Shown: piece after piece, positions 16,485-24,672 of the stretch | How the letters are laid out: every line of letters begins with the position of its first letter | How positions within the stretch are numbered: the stretch's first letter is position 1 | Source of the DNA: Candidatus Gottesmanbacteria bacterium GW2011_GWA2_43_14 | Lineage (GTDB): Bacteria > Patescibacteriota > Microgenomatia > 2-02-FULL-39-11 | Assembly: GCA_000999095.1 (NCBI GenBank) | Contig: LCFP01000013.1 | Span: 1-39,757 of the forward strand | Direction: 5' to 3' | DNA length: 39,757 bases | Made by a program: the position numbers and the translations under genes | The notes under the pieces: model-generated | Database searches by the model: none | Told to the model about the DNA's origin: nothing | Seen by the model: only the letters and a program-made list of their open reading frames with translations

Positions 16485-17252
16485 TTAGTTCACAGAAATA
16501 TTGACGGAGTTTTCCTGGTTTTGGTTTTGAGTTGATTCTTCATAGTGTTCTCCGTTAACTGTGACCGAAACGCTGCTTTCCCCCCCCGAAGAGTTGACGG
16601 ATACTTCAACTTCCGATGATGACTGGTCTGACTCAATTGATTCAGATAAGTTATCCTCTGTGATCTCATCTTTTGTAAATTCGTCTTCAATTTCCTCCGT
16701 CCTGTATTTTTCTTTTTCCTTTGCCTGCCAATCTTTATGGAAGTCAAAATCAATATTTGTTAAATAGTGGAAATCCTTGTCTTGCCAGTCTTTCCAAAAG
16801 TCCCGGGAATATTCATGGTCTTTGTCTTTTTCCGAACAGTCAAAACTGATGTTTTTGGCATAATAGGTTCCGGGAGTCAGTCCCCAGTCAGAACCGTTTT
16901 CGATCTTCAACCAGCCCAGTTTTAACAGAATTTTTATCTCCCGGGACGATAAATTGTCCATATGGTTCCAGTTGGTTTGGATGCCTGAATTTTTATTTTC
17001 CGGATTTGTGGGGCAGAAGCACTGGACATAACGTTTGCTGCTTATCTCGAAAACATAATCCGAACCTGACAAAAGTCCTCCTCCGGCGATTTGATGCTCA
17101 CCCTCTTCGTAGCCTGCTATTTGGGTTCCGCCGGGACTGGGGCACTTGCCGAAATTGTCGGAAAAGCCTGATCCCTGATAATTGCCGGCCACAGCAGTTG
17201 AAGCAAACAAATGAAAAAAGAATAAAGAGGAAACCAGGATATACTTTTTCAC
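16485..17252 (-). CDS. Secreted acidic Ser/Glu-rich protein
   Basis: 255 aa. It has a clear signal peptide (MKKYILVSSLFFFHLFASTAVA, split here: MKKYILVSSLFF then FHLFASTAVA), cut after AVA. A Cys-containing domain follows to about residue 140 (FGKCPSPGG, YVQCFCPTNPENKNSG, FDCSEKDKD). The tail from about 140 on is acidic and low-complexity (DKD/EEIEDE, then SSSEVEVSVNSSGG, QNQNQENS). It has no membrane anchor, so it is probably released or wall-associated. Start GTG; upstream on the minus strand TTTACA with an 18-bp spacer to TATATA is a plausible promoter. Function unknown. Confidence 0.65.
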   Translation of the reverse strand: MKKYILVSSLFFFHLFASTAVAGNYQGSGFSDNFGKCPSPGGTQIAGYEEGEHQIAGGGLLSGSDYVFEISSKRYVQCFCPTNPENKNSGIQTNWNHMDNLSSREIKILLKLGWLKIENGSDWGLTPGTYYAKNISFDCSEKDKDHEYSRDFWKDWQDKDFHYLTNIDFDFHKDWQAKEKEKYRTEEIEDEFTKDEITEDNLSESIESDQSSSEVEVSVNSSGGESSVSVTVNGEHYEESTQNQNQENSVNISVN

Positions 17253-17319
17253 ACAGATATCTTCATACTTTTATATAATAGCAGTAAATTACAAGTGTAA
17301 ATTTTATGCAAGAAAAAGT

Positions 17320-18942
17320 TTAGGTTCCGGTCTTGAAAATTCTTATTTCACCGTTTGTGAAAATCAGCGACATGAAGGGATAACGCTCAAAAACTTCTTT
17401 TTCATTCAAATCCAAGTTGGAGAGAACAACGTATGTGATGCTTTCCCGCTTCAGGAATCCTTGAGCCTCGGACGCAGTCATCTCCAATCCGTAAAATTTG
17501 TTTACCGTATCCAGCCTTATGTTGATTGAAGGGGTAAATATCGATCTGCCGAAATAAACTCTTTGCAGGCTTAGGGCAGGGACAACCAGCCCGAGGCCGG
17601 ATTTAGCGGAAGTTAAGACAACCCCCAGGTTTTGCTTTTTCAGATACCGCATGCCTTCATAAAGATCCTTGGGCATGAGATTCAGATAGGAGGCACCCAA
17701 AAGATTTCCGCTCGTTTGCGACCAGCTGTTGATAAAAACAGGTAAGGCAAAGATAAAGAAAGCCGTTATACAAGCCCAAAATAATAAGCGGTTTCTGACC
17801 AGTGAAATTATTTCGGCGGCCATAACGCTGAGGAGGATATAAAAACTGAGAGTCTGGAAACGTAAATTATGAAAACCAGCAAACTTCAGGATATTATTTT
17901 GGCTGTCAGGGAAAGGGATCAGGATAAAGAACGCGGAAATTATGCCTGCCGACAACAAAAAAATCCTGCCAAAAGAGACTTTTGATAAATATCCTTTGAG
18001 GGCAAAAGGGGATAGAATTAAAAGCGGGCCGATGGCCTTAATAAATTGCAGGGATGAGGGATAAAATAAATGGTCAATATCCCATTGTTTGCCCGCGACA
18101 AAGACAGATGCTAAAAATGTATTTTTAAAGATAATCAGGCTTAGGGCTGTCGAGGCTAGCGGCGGCAGAAAATAAAACAAATCCTTGCGGGTTATTTTCC
18201 CGGGGCGAAGGACGATGGCCGGTACTAGGGCAAGAGAAAATAAAAGCAAAAGGACAGGAGAAAGCAGGGTTAAAAGTATCACCAAAAGAATATAAATGCA
18301 GGCTGTTTTATGGGTGAATTTCTTTTCGATAAGGGAGATAACCGCCAAAATCAGCCACAGGAAGATAAGCTGGGACAGCTGGTGATGGGGCGTACCCATG
18401 TTGAATTTGGATACCGGAAAGCCGTTCGAATACCAGAAATCCAACTGGATGATTTTACCGCCTTTGAAAACATAAAATCCGCAGGAGGTCAGAAAGAGGA
18501 TAAAAGCAGCCAGTTTGGCATTCCGGGATTTATTGTCTATAACAAAGCCTATCAGTTTAAAAGCAGTGATTGCAGATAAAACAATCAATATAAATGAGGC
18601 TGTCCAGTATAAAAAAGGAGAGGGGATATTCAGGCGGAAGAGGTAAGGCAGGAAACCGATTAAAGAATACGGCCACCAGACCGGAAAATAGCGGCCGGGA
18701 TCATTATTGGTAAACAGATTACTGATAAACAGGCTGCCTGCTTTGCCCTGGGCCACAAAAGACAGATACTCAAAATAGTCCTCGTAGTAATGTCCGACCA
18801 GCAAATTTACCGTTTCAGGGGGAGTCGTCACCAGTGAGTAAAAGAGTGGGGAGAGGAAATATCCGGTGAAAAGCAAAGACAGCAGTAATACGAAATAATG
18901 ACTCCGGAGAAATCTGAAAAGCAAAATTTTGCCGCCCCTCAT
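17320..18942 (-). CDS. Polytopic membrane protein, GT-C glycosyltransferase-like
   Basis: 540 aa with about 11-12 membrane helices and a C-terminal extracytoplasmic domain of about 110 residues. The overall plan (large first extracytoplasmic loop after TM1 with GHYYEDYFEY, many helices, soluble C-terminus) resembles GT-C fold transferases and YfhO-like membrane proteins that move lipid-linked sugars. I see no certain catalytic Asp pair beyond the acidic residues in loop 1. A -10-like TAGAAT at 18953-18958 lies 10 nt before the ATG. Confidence 0.55.
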   Translation of the reverse strand: MRGGKILLFRFLRSHYFVLLLSLLFTGYFLSPLFYSLVTTPPETVNLLVGHYYEDYFEYLSFVAQGKAGSLFISNLFTNNDPGRYFPVWWPYSLIGFLPYLFRLNIPSPFLYWTASFILIVLSAITAFKLIGFVIDNKSRNAKLAAFILFLTSCGFYVFKGGKIIQLDFWYSNGFPVSKFNMGTPHHQLSQLIFLWLILAVISLIEKKFTHKTACIYILLVILLTLLSPVLLLLFSLALVPAIVLRPGKITRKDLFYFLPPLASTALSLIIFKNTFLASVFVAGKQWDIDHLFYPSSLQFIKAIGPLLILSPFALKGYLSKVSFGRIFLLSAGIISAFFILIPFPDSQNNILKFAGFHNLRFQTLSFYILLSVMAAEIISLVRNRLLFWACITAFFIFALPVFINSWSQTSGNLLGASYLNLMPKDLYEGMRYLKKQNLGVVLTSAKSGLGLVVPALSLQRVYFGRSIFTPSINIRLDTVNKFYGLEMTASEAQGFLKRESITYVVLSNLDLNEKEVFERYPFMSLIFTNGEIRIFKTGT

Positions 18943-19033
18943 TCTGTTTCCAATTCTACCAGTTTTCTGGTTAAATTTTTCTGGATTCCATTATCAATAG
19001 AGGGTTAGGGGAGGGTTCTGGAAGATTTGAAAT

Positions 19034-19675
19034 TTATCTTTCCTTATGATTCAATCCGCCTTCTTTATTTGTCTTCAATTGATTGATTTTAGCCAAAATC
19101 ATACCATATGCTTCATCTGATCCATGTTGTTGGCTAATTTCCAAAACCAAGTCCAGTGTTGACTGATAATATTCCTCGTGATCTGCCAAATCGGGAAGTT
19201 CTGTCCGTTCATCCTCAGAAAAACCCAATATTTTAACTAAATCATTTTTTCCGAACCCTTCGGTTTCTTTCGGGTACTTGGCTCTAAGTGCTATATAAAG
19301 AAAAGAGGCATATGGTTCCAAAATGCTGTCAAATATTTCTATCCGGGCTGTCTGTCGGTATTCTTCCGGAATCATATTCGACATACTGCGATGCAAATAT
19401 CCCGTTAGAATAATTACAGGTCCTTTAAAACTGGTATTTTGGATTAAATGGGTTGCTATATTTAACCCCATATTTTCAGGCGGACCATAAGAATTATTTC
19501 TCATAATTACGGCAGAAGTATCAGGATTCTTCTGTAAAAAATCTTCAACCAAGTGATTTGAAGTCACTTTATTAACATTCACACCCATTTCCGTTAATAC
19601 TTCCTCTGTAGCGGAAGAAAATTCAGAAGAGTCTGCATAAACGACACTGGGTTTGCTTGGCAAGCTCGAAGTCAT
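19034..19675 (-). CDS. Degenerate receiver-like (pseudo-receiver) protein
   Basis: 213 aa from ATG 19675; a TTG sits one codon upstream. The first 125 residues follow the response-regulator receiver plan: strand 1 VVYADSS, strand 3 AVIMRNNSYG followed by GLNIATHLI, strand 4 PVIILTG with the conserved Thr, then EIFDS where strand 5 with the conserved Lys should be. The phospho-acceptor Asp at the end of strand 3 is replaced (RNN) and the strand 5 Lys is missing, so phosphotransfer is unlikely. The C-terminal part is helical. It may act as a protein-interaction module. Confidence 0.5.
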   Translation of the reverse strand: MTSSLPSKPSVVYADSSEFSSATEEVLTEMGVNVNKVTSNHLVEDFLQKNPDTSAVIMRNNSYGPPENMGLNIATHLIQNTSFKGPVIILTGYLHRSMSNMIPEEYRQTARIEIFDSILEPYASFLYIALRAKYPKETEGFGKNDLVKILGFSEDERTELPDLADHEEYYQSTLDLVLEISQQHGSDEAYGMILAKINQLKTNKEGGLNHKER

Positions 19676-19741
19676 CAATATATCATACTATATAAAAGGC
19701 TATCTGTCGAATCTAAAAATAAATTTGGATGATATCCGGAA

Positions 19742-20320
19742 TCAGCGTAAGAATTTGAAGTTGACGACAGCTTCGTCGAAAGTCGGGCCGTATCCGGCGA
19801 CGATGATATCCCAAGATTTGGTGGGATGCCTGACGATGACTTCATCTCTCGGTGTGCCGTCTTTTGAGGAAGCGTCATGATAAAGTTTGGTCGGCACCCC
19901 GTCCAAAACAATGTCTTCAACTTTTTCGGCAATCAAAGGCGGCCTGGGGATTTCCTCCTGGCAGGTTGCCACGATGCCTGATTCCGGATTATCAGCTTCG
20001 GTGATAATTGTGGAAGTGCCGTTGATAGTCTGCTGTTTCAGGTAGGTTGAGGTAAAGGCTAACGAGAAGCCGCAAGCCCTGTCGGTAAATACCGATTGGC
20101 TGAGCCCGATTTCGATTTTGTCGTTTTCCGTAAAAGTTTGAGTCGGGGATGGAGGTGGAGTTTCCGTCAGGGTAGGCAGGCTTATTTGGGGAGATGGCAG
20201 GGGTTCCTGGTTTTGGGCTAAAAACTGTCTGACTCCCATTTGCTTGCCGATATTAATCCCCAGCAAAAGCGTAGCCACAACAGACAGGAATATTATCAGG
20301 AACAGCGTATTTTTGGGCAT
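19742..20320 (-). CDS. Membrane-anchored extracytoplasmic protein
   Basis: 192 aa: one N-terminal membrane helix (about 5-25), a Pro/Ser/Thr-rich linker (about 40-65, PSPQISLPTLTETPPPSPT), and a soluble C-terminal domain of about 125 residues with CGFSLAF and VATCQEE, which could form a disulfide. The ATG lies 4 nt after the rpmG stop, so it shares that transcript. It is not SecE-like, although secE often follows rpmG in bacteria. Function unknown. Confidence 0.6.
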   Translation of the reverse strand: MPKNTLFLIIFLSVVATLLLGINIGKQMGVRQFLAQNQEPLPSPQISLPTLTETPPPSPTQTFTENDKIEIGLSQSVFTDRACGFSLAFTSTYLKQQTINGTSTIITEADNPESGIVATCQEEIPRPPLIAEKVEDIVLDGVPTKLYHDASSKDGTPRDEVIVRHPTKSWDIIVAGYGPTFDEAVVNFKFLR

Positions 20321-20324
20321 GGCC

Positions 20325-20498
20325 TTAATCCAGTTTTTCCGTTTCTTTGTGCGCCGTGTGTTTTTTGCATGTTTTGCAGAATTTCTTGAAAGTCATTTTT
20401 TCCGTCTCATTTAGTTTATTCTTGACGGTGATATAATTCTGGCTTTTACACTCCTGGCATACCAGGGCGATCAGCACACGTTGTTCTTTCTTTGCCAT
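20325..20498 (-). CDS. rpmG: Ribosomal protein bL33
   Basis: 57 aa, beginning MAKKEQRVLIALVCQECKSQ and ending FCKTCKKHTAHKETEKLD. The two CxxC pairs (Cys14/17 and Cys41/44) make this the zinc-binding C+ form of bL33. The length is typical. A consensus -10 (TATAAT on the minus strand, 20506-20511) puts the transcript start one base from the ATG, so the mRNA should be leaderless. It is followed by a membrane protein gene 4 nt away. Confidence 0.93.
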   Translation of the reverse strand: MAKKEQRVLIALVCQECKSQNYITVKNKLNETEKMTFKKFCKTCKKHTAHKETEKLD

Positions 20499-20505
20499 GT
20501 TCCGA

Positions 20506-20511
20506 ATTATA
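20506..20511 (-). promoter_or_regulatory. -10 box of rpmG, leaderless
   Basis: TATAAT on the minus strand, seven bases before the rpmG ATG. The -35 is poor. No Shine-Dalgarno fits between them. Confidence 0.6.
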
Positions 20512-20562
20512 GCTCAATGCCTGCAATTGAAGCAATAGGAAATGCACGGTTGTATATTCTTC

Positions 20563-20591
20563 TTGACTAATATTTAAAAACCTTTTAAAAC
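20563..20591 (+). promoter_or_regulatory. Promoter for the third GH130-like gene
   Basis: -35 TTGACT (20563-20568), 17-bp spacer, -10 TAAAAC (20586-20591). This predicts a leader of about 55 nt that contains CCCCCC and later TGGAGGGGATTTT. The latter resembles TGGAGGGATTTT in the leader of the paralogous gene at 11097. Confidence 0.45.
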
Positions 20592-20652
20592 TTAATTAAA
20601 GACCAACCCCCCGAAAAAAAAGGATTGGAGGGGATTTTAGTTAGTGGAGAAA

Positions 20653-22494
20653 ATGACTACCCGCGGCATCATAAAAGACAGCCATCATATAAGAGGATTA
20701 GGAGCATACAGTCTTCAAAATCAGAAGCTATTGTTTTTTTCCTCCGGCAAATCCATATATTGCAGCCGTAACATACATTTGGATTTCGGCCGCGGCAAAG
20801 ATGAAGTCAAACTTCTGGACAGTTTGGGAAAAGCGGTCAGTGCGGAAGCTATTTCTTCCTTCCGCATTTCTGCCCAGGGCGGCGTATACTTCCTGACATA
20901 TTTAAGAAAAAACCGGCACAAATCAGACCTTTATCTGGCCAAGTCAGCCGATTTGATTACCTTTAAAACCATAGGAAAAGTCAGCCCGGACGGGACTGCC
21001 GCTGTTATGGTTGCCGATTACAGGTTCCGGGGGCATTTTCTTCTTTATGCCGGCGGTGACGGTTTGCGGATAATTTTTTCGAACAACCTGATTGACTGGA
21101 AAACATACAGCCGCATACTTCTTCCCGTCAATTTCAGCCGGACGACCTTTGAGACAGTCTTGACGGAAAAAGTTAAAGAGGGAGTTTTGCTTTACTTTTT
21201 TCAAAAAATCATCCAGTTTGACGGCCGGCCGTTTTACAGTCTGCAGGCAGCTATTTTCAATCCGGATAATCCTTCCAAACTCGTCTGGCATTCCGAAAAC
21301 AGTCTTTGGGAAGAGCCCGGGGAGTGGCAGGATATGGGCGTTGCGCCTGTTCCTTTCGGGGCCATTCTGGTTGGGGAGGAGTTGATCAGCTTCTGGCAGG
21401 CAGGCCAAAAGGAAATTCTGGCGGTTACCCATAAACAAAAACACCGGGCGGTCAGCCGCAAAAAATCTTTTCCTACTATTCTTCTGGATAAATTCAGGGA
21501 TAATCCCATATTGAAACCGGTGAGCGGACACTTCTGGGAATCAAAAGCAGTCTTTAATCCGGCGGCCCTTTATGACAGGAACAGAATTCACCTGATATAC
21601 AGAGCTGTGGGCAATGACGATATGTCCGTCTTGGGCTATGCCTCGTCCGCCGACGGCATAAACTTCGACCGGAGGTCCGAGGAGCCCATCTACCGGCCTC
21701 CCCGACACCCCGGGGGCAAACGGAAACTGAAATACAAGTCCGTTCCTTTATCAGCTTATTCTTCCGGCGGCGGAGGTTACGGCGGCTGCGAAGATCCGCG
21801 GCTGACCCGCATTGGCAGGAAGATATATATGACTTATGTCGCTTATGACGGTTTCGGACCGCCGCGGGTGGCATTGACTTCGATAGCTACCTCTGATTTC
21901 AGGGACCGGAACTGGCAATGGCAGGACCCGGTTATAATTTCTCCGCCCAATGTTGTTGATAAGAATTGCACCATTTTTCCGGAAAAAATTAACGGCAAGT
22001 ATGTCATAATGCACCGCATTTTCCCCCATATTCTGATCGATTTTGTCGATAGTCTGGATTTTGATGGATCCAGTTTTTTGAAAGGCGAATACAGGATCAG
22101 TCCCAGGCCGACCTCCTGGGACAGCCGCAAAGTCGGGGCAGGCGCGCCTCCCATTAAAACCGAATACGGCTGGCTGCTGATTTACCATGCCGTTGACGAC
22201 CGCGATCCCGGCCGCTATAAAATGGGCGCTATGCTTTTGGATTTAAATGATCCGACCAAAGTGCTGGCGCGGACACATGAACCGATACTGGAGCCGGAAG
22301 AACCCTATGAAAACGAAGGCTTAAAGTACGGCGTTGCCTATCCCTGCGGGGCAGTTGTCTTCAATGACAATCTTCATGTTTACTACGGAGGGGCGGACAT
22401 GGTTATCTGTATGGCCACCGCTTCGGTCAAGCCGTTTTTAAACGACCTTCTGGAGCACCAAACAGGCATCCTGCACCCGATAAGCTTCAATTAA
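20653..22494 (+). CDS. GH130-like glycoside phosphorylase/hydrolase, paralogue of the gene at 11097
   Basis: 613 aa from ATG 20653, chosen over GTG 20644 because MTTRGIIKDSHHIRGLGAYS then aligns with the start of its paralogue (MNVRGILKGADNLRGIGAYK) and GGAG precedes it. The C-terminal GH130 propeller (about 280-613) has the same SGGGGYGG turn, CEDPRLTR (Asp381), FPEKINGKYVIMHR and YPCGAVVFNDNLHVYYGGAD. The N-terminal half is again a degenerate propeller. It is cytoplasmic. A PfkB kinase follows 33 nt downstream, so released sugar could be phosphorylated by it; this is inference. Confidence 0.82.
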   Translation: MTTRGIIKDSHHIRGLGAYSLQNQKLLFFSSGKSIYCSRNIHLDFGRGKDEVKLLDSLGKAVSAEAISSFRISAQGGVYFLTYLRKNRHKSDLYLAKSADLITFKTIGKVSPDGTAAVMVADYRFRGHFLLYAGGDGLRIIFSNNLIDWKTYSRILLPVNFSRTTFETVLTEKVKEGVLLYFFQKIIQFDGRPFYSLQAAIFNPDNPSKLVWHSENSLWEEPGEWQDMGVAPVPFGAILVGEELISFWQAGQKEILAVTHKQKHRAVSRKKSFPTILLDKFRDNPILKPVSGHFWESKAVFNPAALYDRNRIHLIYRAVGNDDMSVLGYASSADGINFDRRSEEPIYRPPRHPGGKRKLKYKSVPLSAYSSGGGGYGGCEDPRLTRIGRKIYMTYVAYDGFGPPRVALTSIATSDFRDRNWQWQDPVIISPPNVVDKNCTIFPEKINGKYVIMHRIFPHILIDFVDSLDFDGSSFLKGEYRISPRPTSWDSRKVGAGAPPIKTEYGWLLIYHAVDDRDPGRYKMGAMLLDLNDPTKVLARTHEPILEPEEPYENEGLKYGVAYPCGAVVFNDNLHVYYGGADMVICMATASVKPFLNDLLEHQTGILHPISFN

Positions 22495-22506
22495 TCTTTA
22501 ACTTTC

Positions 22507-22515
22507 TGCTATACT
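22507..22515 (+). promoter_or_regulatory. Extended -10 before the PfkB kinase
   Basis: TGCTATACT, an extended -10, ends 12 nt before ATG 22528. It gives a leader of about 6 nt, so effectively leaderless. Confidence 0.5.
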
Positions 22516-22527
22516 TCCCGTTTAAAT

Positions 22528-23520
22528 ATGGACAACCGGCGTGTCTACCTTATCGGTCATCTGTCCGAAGACTTAAGCAATCACGAAACGAGGATGGGAG
22601 GGGCAGTTGCATATATGGCCAGAGTATTTAAAAATCTCGGCTGGACACCCCGTATTATCACCAAATTGCCCGAAAATCACCGGTATATTCAAAAACTCCA
22701 GGATTTAGGCGTAGAAGTCCATAATCTGCCGATCAGAAATAAGGATAATATGCAGTCAATGACCCGGTTTGAGATTGATTACCGGGGAGAAACCAGGGAT
22801 ATTTTTCTCAGGGACTATCAGGAAGAAATAACCGCCGAAGATTTGAACAGTTTTCCAGATATAGGAGGAGAGGATTTGATTGTGGCTGCCCCTGTTTTTA
22901 ATGAAATTGATAATTCGGTTTTAGCCGCTTTATCCGAGAATCACAGTATCATCCTGTGTCCCCAGGGAAATTTCAGGATTGCCGGGGACGGCGGTAAAAT
23001 AACAAATGTTAAATGGCGCCAGTGGAGGGAAGGCATAAAATACGCCGAGCTGGTTTTTTTAAGCTCTGAAGATTTATCGTTTGATTTTCCGGAATGGTCA
23101 GAAATATTGATAAAAAATATGGCTATGCAAAGTCCTGTTATCCTCACGGAAGGAAGTTTCGGCTCGACAGTATACTTCGGAGAATATAAACATAAAATTG
23201 AGGCTTATCCCTTAAATATCACTGAAATAAAATATCTCACCGGGGCAGGGGATGTCTTCTCGGCAGCTTATCTGGCCATGCTGTTTAATGATGAATCAGG
23301 AAGCTTTGGCCGTGGCTTGGAATTTCCCGGCAAATTTGCCTCTTTTTATGCCTCAGCCAAAATCGCCGGGGCAGGCAGAGCAGCCGGTGTTGACAGTGTG
23401 CCGGAAAAACGTGATTTGTTGTTTTTCGCTTTTAGGCAGGGAAATAAACTGGAAAATTATTCACCGCAACTAGCCCAATACCTTACCGGTGAAAGCGGAT
23501 TGAGGCATATAGAGAGGTAG
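22528..23520 (+). CDS. PfkB/ribokinase-family sugar kinase
   Basis: 330 aa. The PfkB signature LTGAGDVFSAAYLAML is at about 237-252, with Asp242 in the position of the catalytic base. The N-terminal signature is represented by RMGGAVAYMARVFKNLGW (22-39), where the GG that contacts substrate is kept. The family phosphorylates sugars, nucleosides or sugar phosphates with ATP. The specific substrate cannot be read from the sequence. Position after a GH130 gene suggests a role in using released sugars. Confidence 0.82.
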   Translation: MDNRRVYLIGHLSEDLSNHETRMGGAVAYMARVFKNLGWTPRIITKLPENHRYIQKLQDLGVEVHNLPIRNKDNMQSMTRFEIDYRGETRDIFLRDYQEEITAEDLNSFPDIGGEDLIVAAPVFNEIDNSVLAALSENHSIILCPQGNFRIAGDGGKITNVKWRQWREGIKYAELVFLSSEDLSFDFPEWSEILIKNMAMQSPVILTEGSFGSTVYFGEYKHKIEAYPLNITEIKYLTGAGDVFSAAYLAMLFNDESGSFGRGLEFPGKFASFYASAKIAGAGRAAGVDSVPEKRDLLFFAFRQGNKLENYSPQLAQYLTGESGLRHIER

Positions 23521-23542
23521 GAAATCTGCTAAATCTTCTTTG

Positions 23543-23614
23543 AGCCTGGAGGGGGAATCGGACCCCCGACCTAGTACTTACCAAGTACTCGTTCTACCAC
23601 TGAACCATCCAGGC
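23543..23614 (-). tRNA. tRNA-Thr (anticodon GGU)
   Basis: The minus strand gives acceptor GCCTGGA/TCCAGGC, D-arm GTTC..GAAC, anticodon stem AGTAC/GTACT with loop TTGGTAA (anticodon GGT), and T-arm GGGGG TCCGATT CCCCC. The discriminator is U and CCA is not encoded. Confidence 0.93.
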
Positions 23615-23625
23615 GGATAGGCACT

Positions 23626-23654
23626 ATTCTACAAGATCCGCCTGTCCGACTCAA
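23626..23654 (-). promoter_or_regulatory. Promoter of tRNA-Thr(GGU)
   Basis: On the minus strand, -35 TTGAGT (23649-23654), a 17-bp spacer, and -10 TAGAAT (23626-23631). The expected start leaves a 5' leader of about 5 nt before the mature tRNA. Confidence 0.6.
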
Positions 23655-23660
23655 TGGCTT

Positions 23661-23689
23661 TTGGAAATTAAATTATTATATCCTATAAT
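23661..23689 (+). promoter_or_regulatory. Promoter of the HAD-like gene at 23701
   Basis: -35 TTGGAA (23661-23666), 17-bp spacer, consensus -10 TATAAT (23684-23689). It ends 11 nt before ATG 23701. The leader is about 5 nt without a Shine-Dalgarno. Confidence 0.6.
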
Positions 23690-23700
23690 ACAGATTTCAA

Positions 23701-24651
23701 ATGCCTGAAAAAACACACTCGCAAGGTTTATCGCAATCTCTGGAATTTCTGAGGAGAAGTAGAGCCATAGTTATTATAGGGTTTCCGGATGATGACTTTA
23801 ATAAGTTAGACGGGACATTAAATCCTCTCAAATATATAGTCGCCAATCTCCAGTCAACCGGAATTCCTGTCGGTATTGCCGGTGATCTTTCATATGGGAA
23901 AACGGAGGAAATAACGCGTAAATTCAATTTTCAGGGGCCGTCTATTTTCGAGTATTCAGGCATTTTATTTCCGGATACCGGTGTGAGATTTATTGAAAAA
24001 GGCCTAGATACGTTTTACTTTGATCAAAAGCTGTTGCTCGGGGAAAAATATATGGCCTTTGTTAAAGATAAAGGAAGCGATTTTCGAATAGTCAGGGATC
24101 ATCAGGATTTTGTTCCTGGTAATCCTGCCAATTTCCCACCGGGCTCCCGAATTATTCAGATTGATGATGACAGACAGGTCAGTTGTCTTATATCAACAGC
24201 TGTTGTTGATGACTTGGAAAGGTGGCAGTTTGATCCGGAATTTTCTGAGGAAGTTTTTCAATTAACGGATAATATATTGGATGAAGTTTATCAGGGCCCG
24301 GATAAACGGAATCTGTTTTCGGTTATTATGGAGCAAAATAAAGCAGCCGGTTCTTTATTATTAAAATCGCCAATTGCCGATAATCCAAGGAATGCTGTTT
24401 TGGTTTTGTTGCACCTGCTGGAAAAAACACCCGAAATTTATTTTATCGGCAGCCGTGAAAATCATTCCGTTGACCATCAGGGTGTTGTATTCCTGTCAAC
24501 CTCGGATGCTCCGGAAAATTTGAAATCGCTTTCAAATTCAAGCTGCTCTCAATACCTCTTAAAAAAAGTAGCGCCACAAAGCGGCATACGGGGTATAAAT
24601 TGGCATTTGACCAATATTTTATATGCTCATGCACGCGGCAGATTCCAGTGA
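23701..24651 (+). CDS. HAD-IIB-like protein with catalytic residues lost
   Basis: 316 aa. The layout follows Cof-type/sucrose-phosphatase-like HAD proteins: strand 1 AIVIIGFPDDDF (22-33) in place of the DxDGT loop, NLQSTGIPVGIAGDLSYGKT corresponding to the motif II segment where TGR normally stands, a cap domain, then PRNAVLVLLHLLEK and YFIGSRENHSVDHQG where GDS.ND should be, and FLSTSDAPENLKSLS as in the family's C-terminal helix. The nucleophile Asp, the motif II Thr and the motif IV Asp residues are replaced, so it is probably not a phosphatase. It could bind a sugar phosphate. Assignment is by pattern only. Confidence 0.5.
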   Translation: MPEKTHSQGLSQSLEFLRRSRAIVIIGFPDDDFNKLDGTLNPLKYIVANLQSTGIPVGIAGDLSYGKTEEITRKFNFQGPSIFEYSGILFPDTGVRFIEKGLDTFYFDQKLLLGEKYMAFVKDKGSDFRIVRDHQDFVPGNPANFPPGSRIIQIDDDRQVSCLISTAVVDDLERWQFDPEFSEEVFQLTDNILDEVYQGPDKRNLFSVIMEQNKAAGSLLLKSPIADNPRNAVLVLLHLLEKTPEIYFIGSRENHSVDHQGVVFLSTSDAPENLKSLSNSSCSQYLLKKVAPQSGIRGINWHLTNILYAHARGRFQ

Positions 24652-24672
24652 ATACAAATTATAAAAAAATCC

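Noticed and set aside
20644..20652. GTG 20644 as the start of the third GH130-like gene
   Set aside because: ATG 20653 aligns with the paralogue's N-terminus and has GGAG in front of it.
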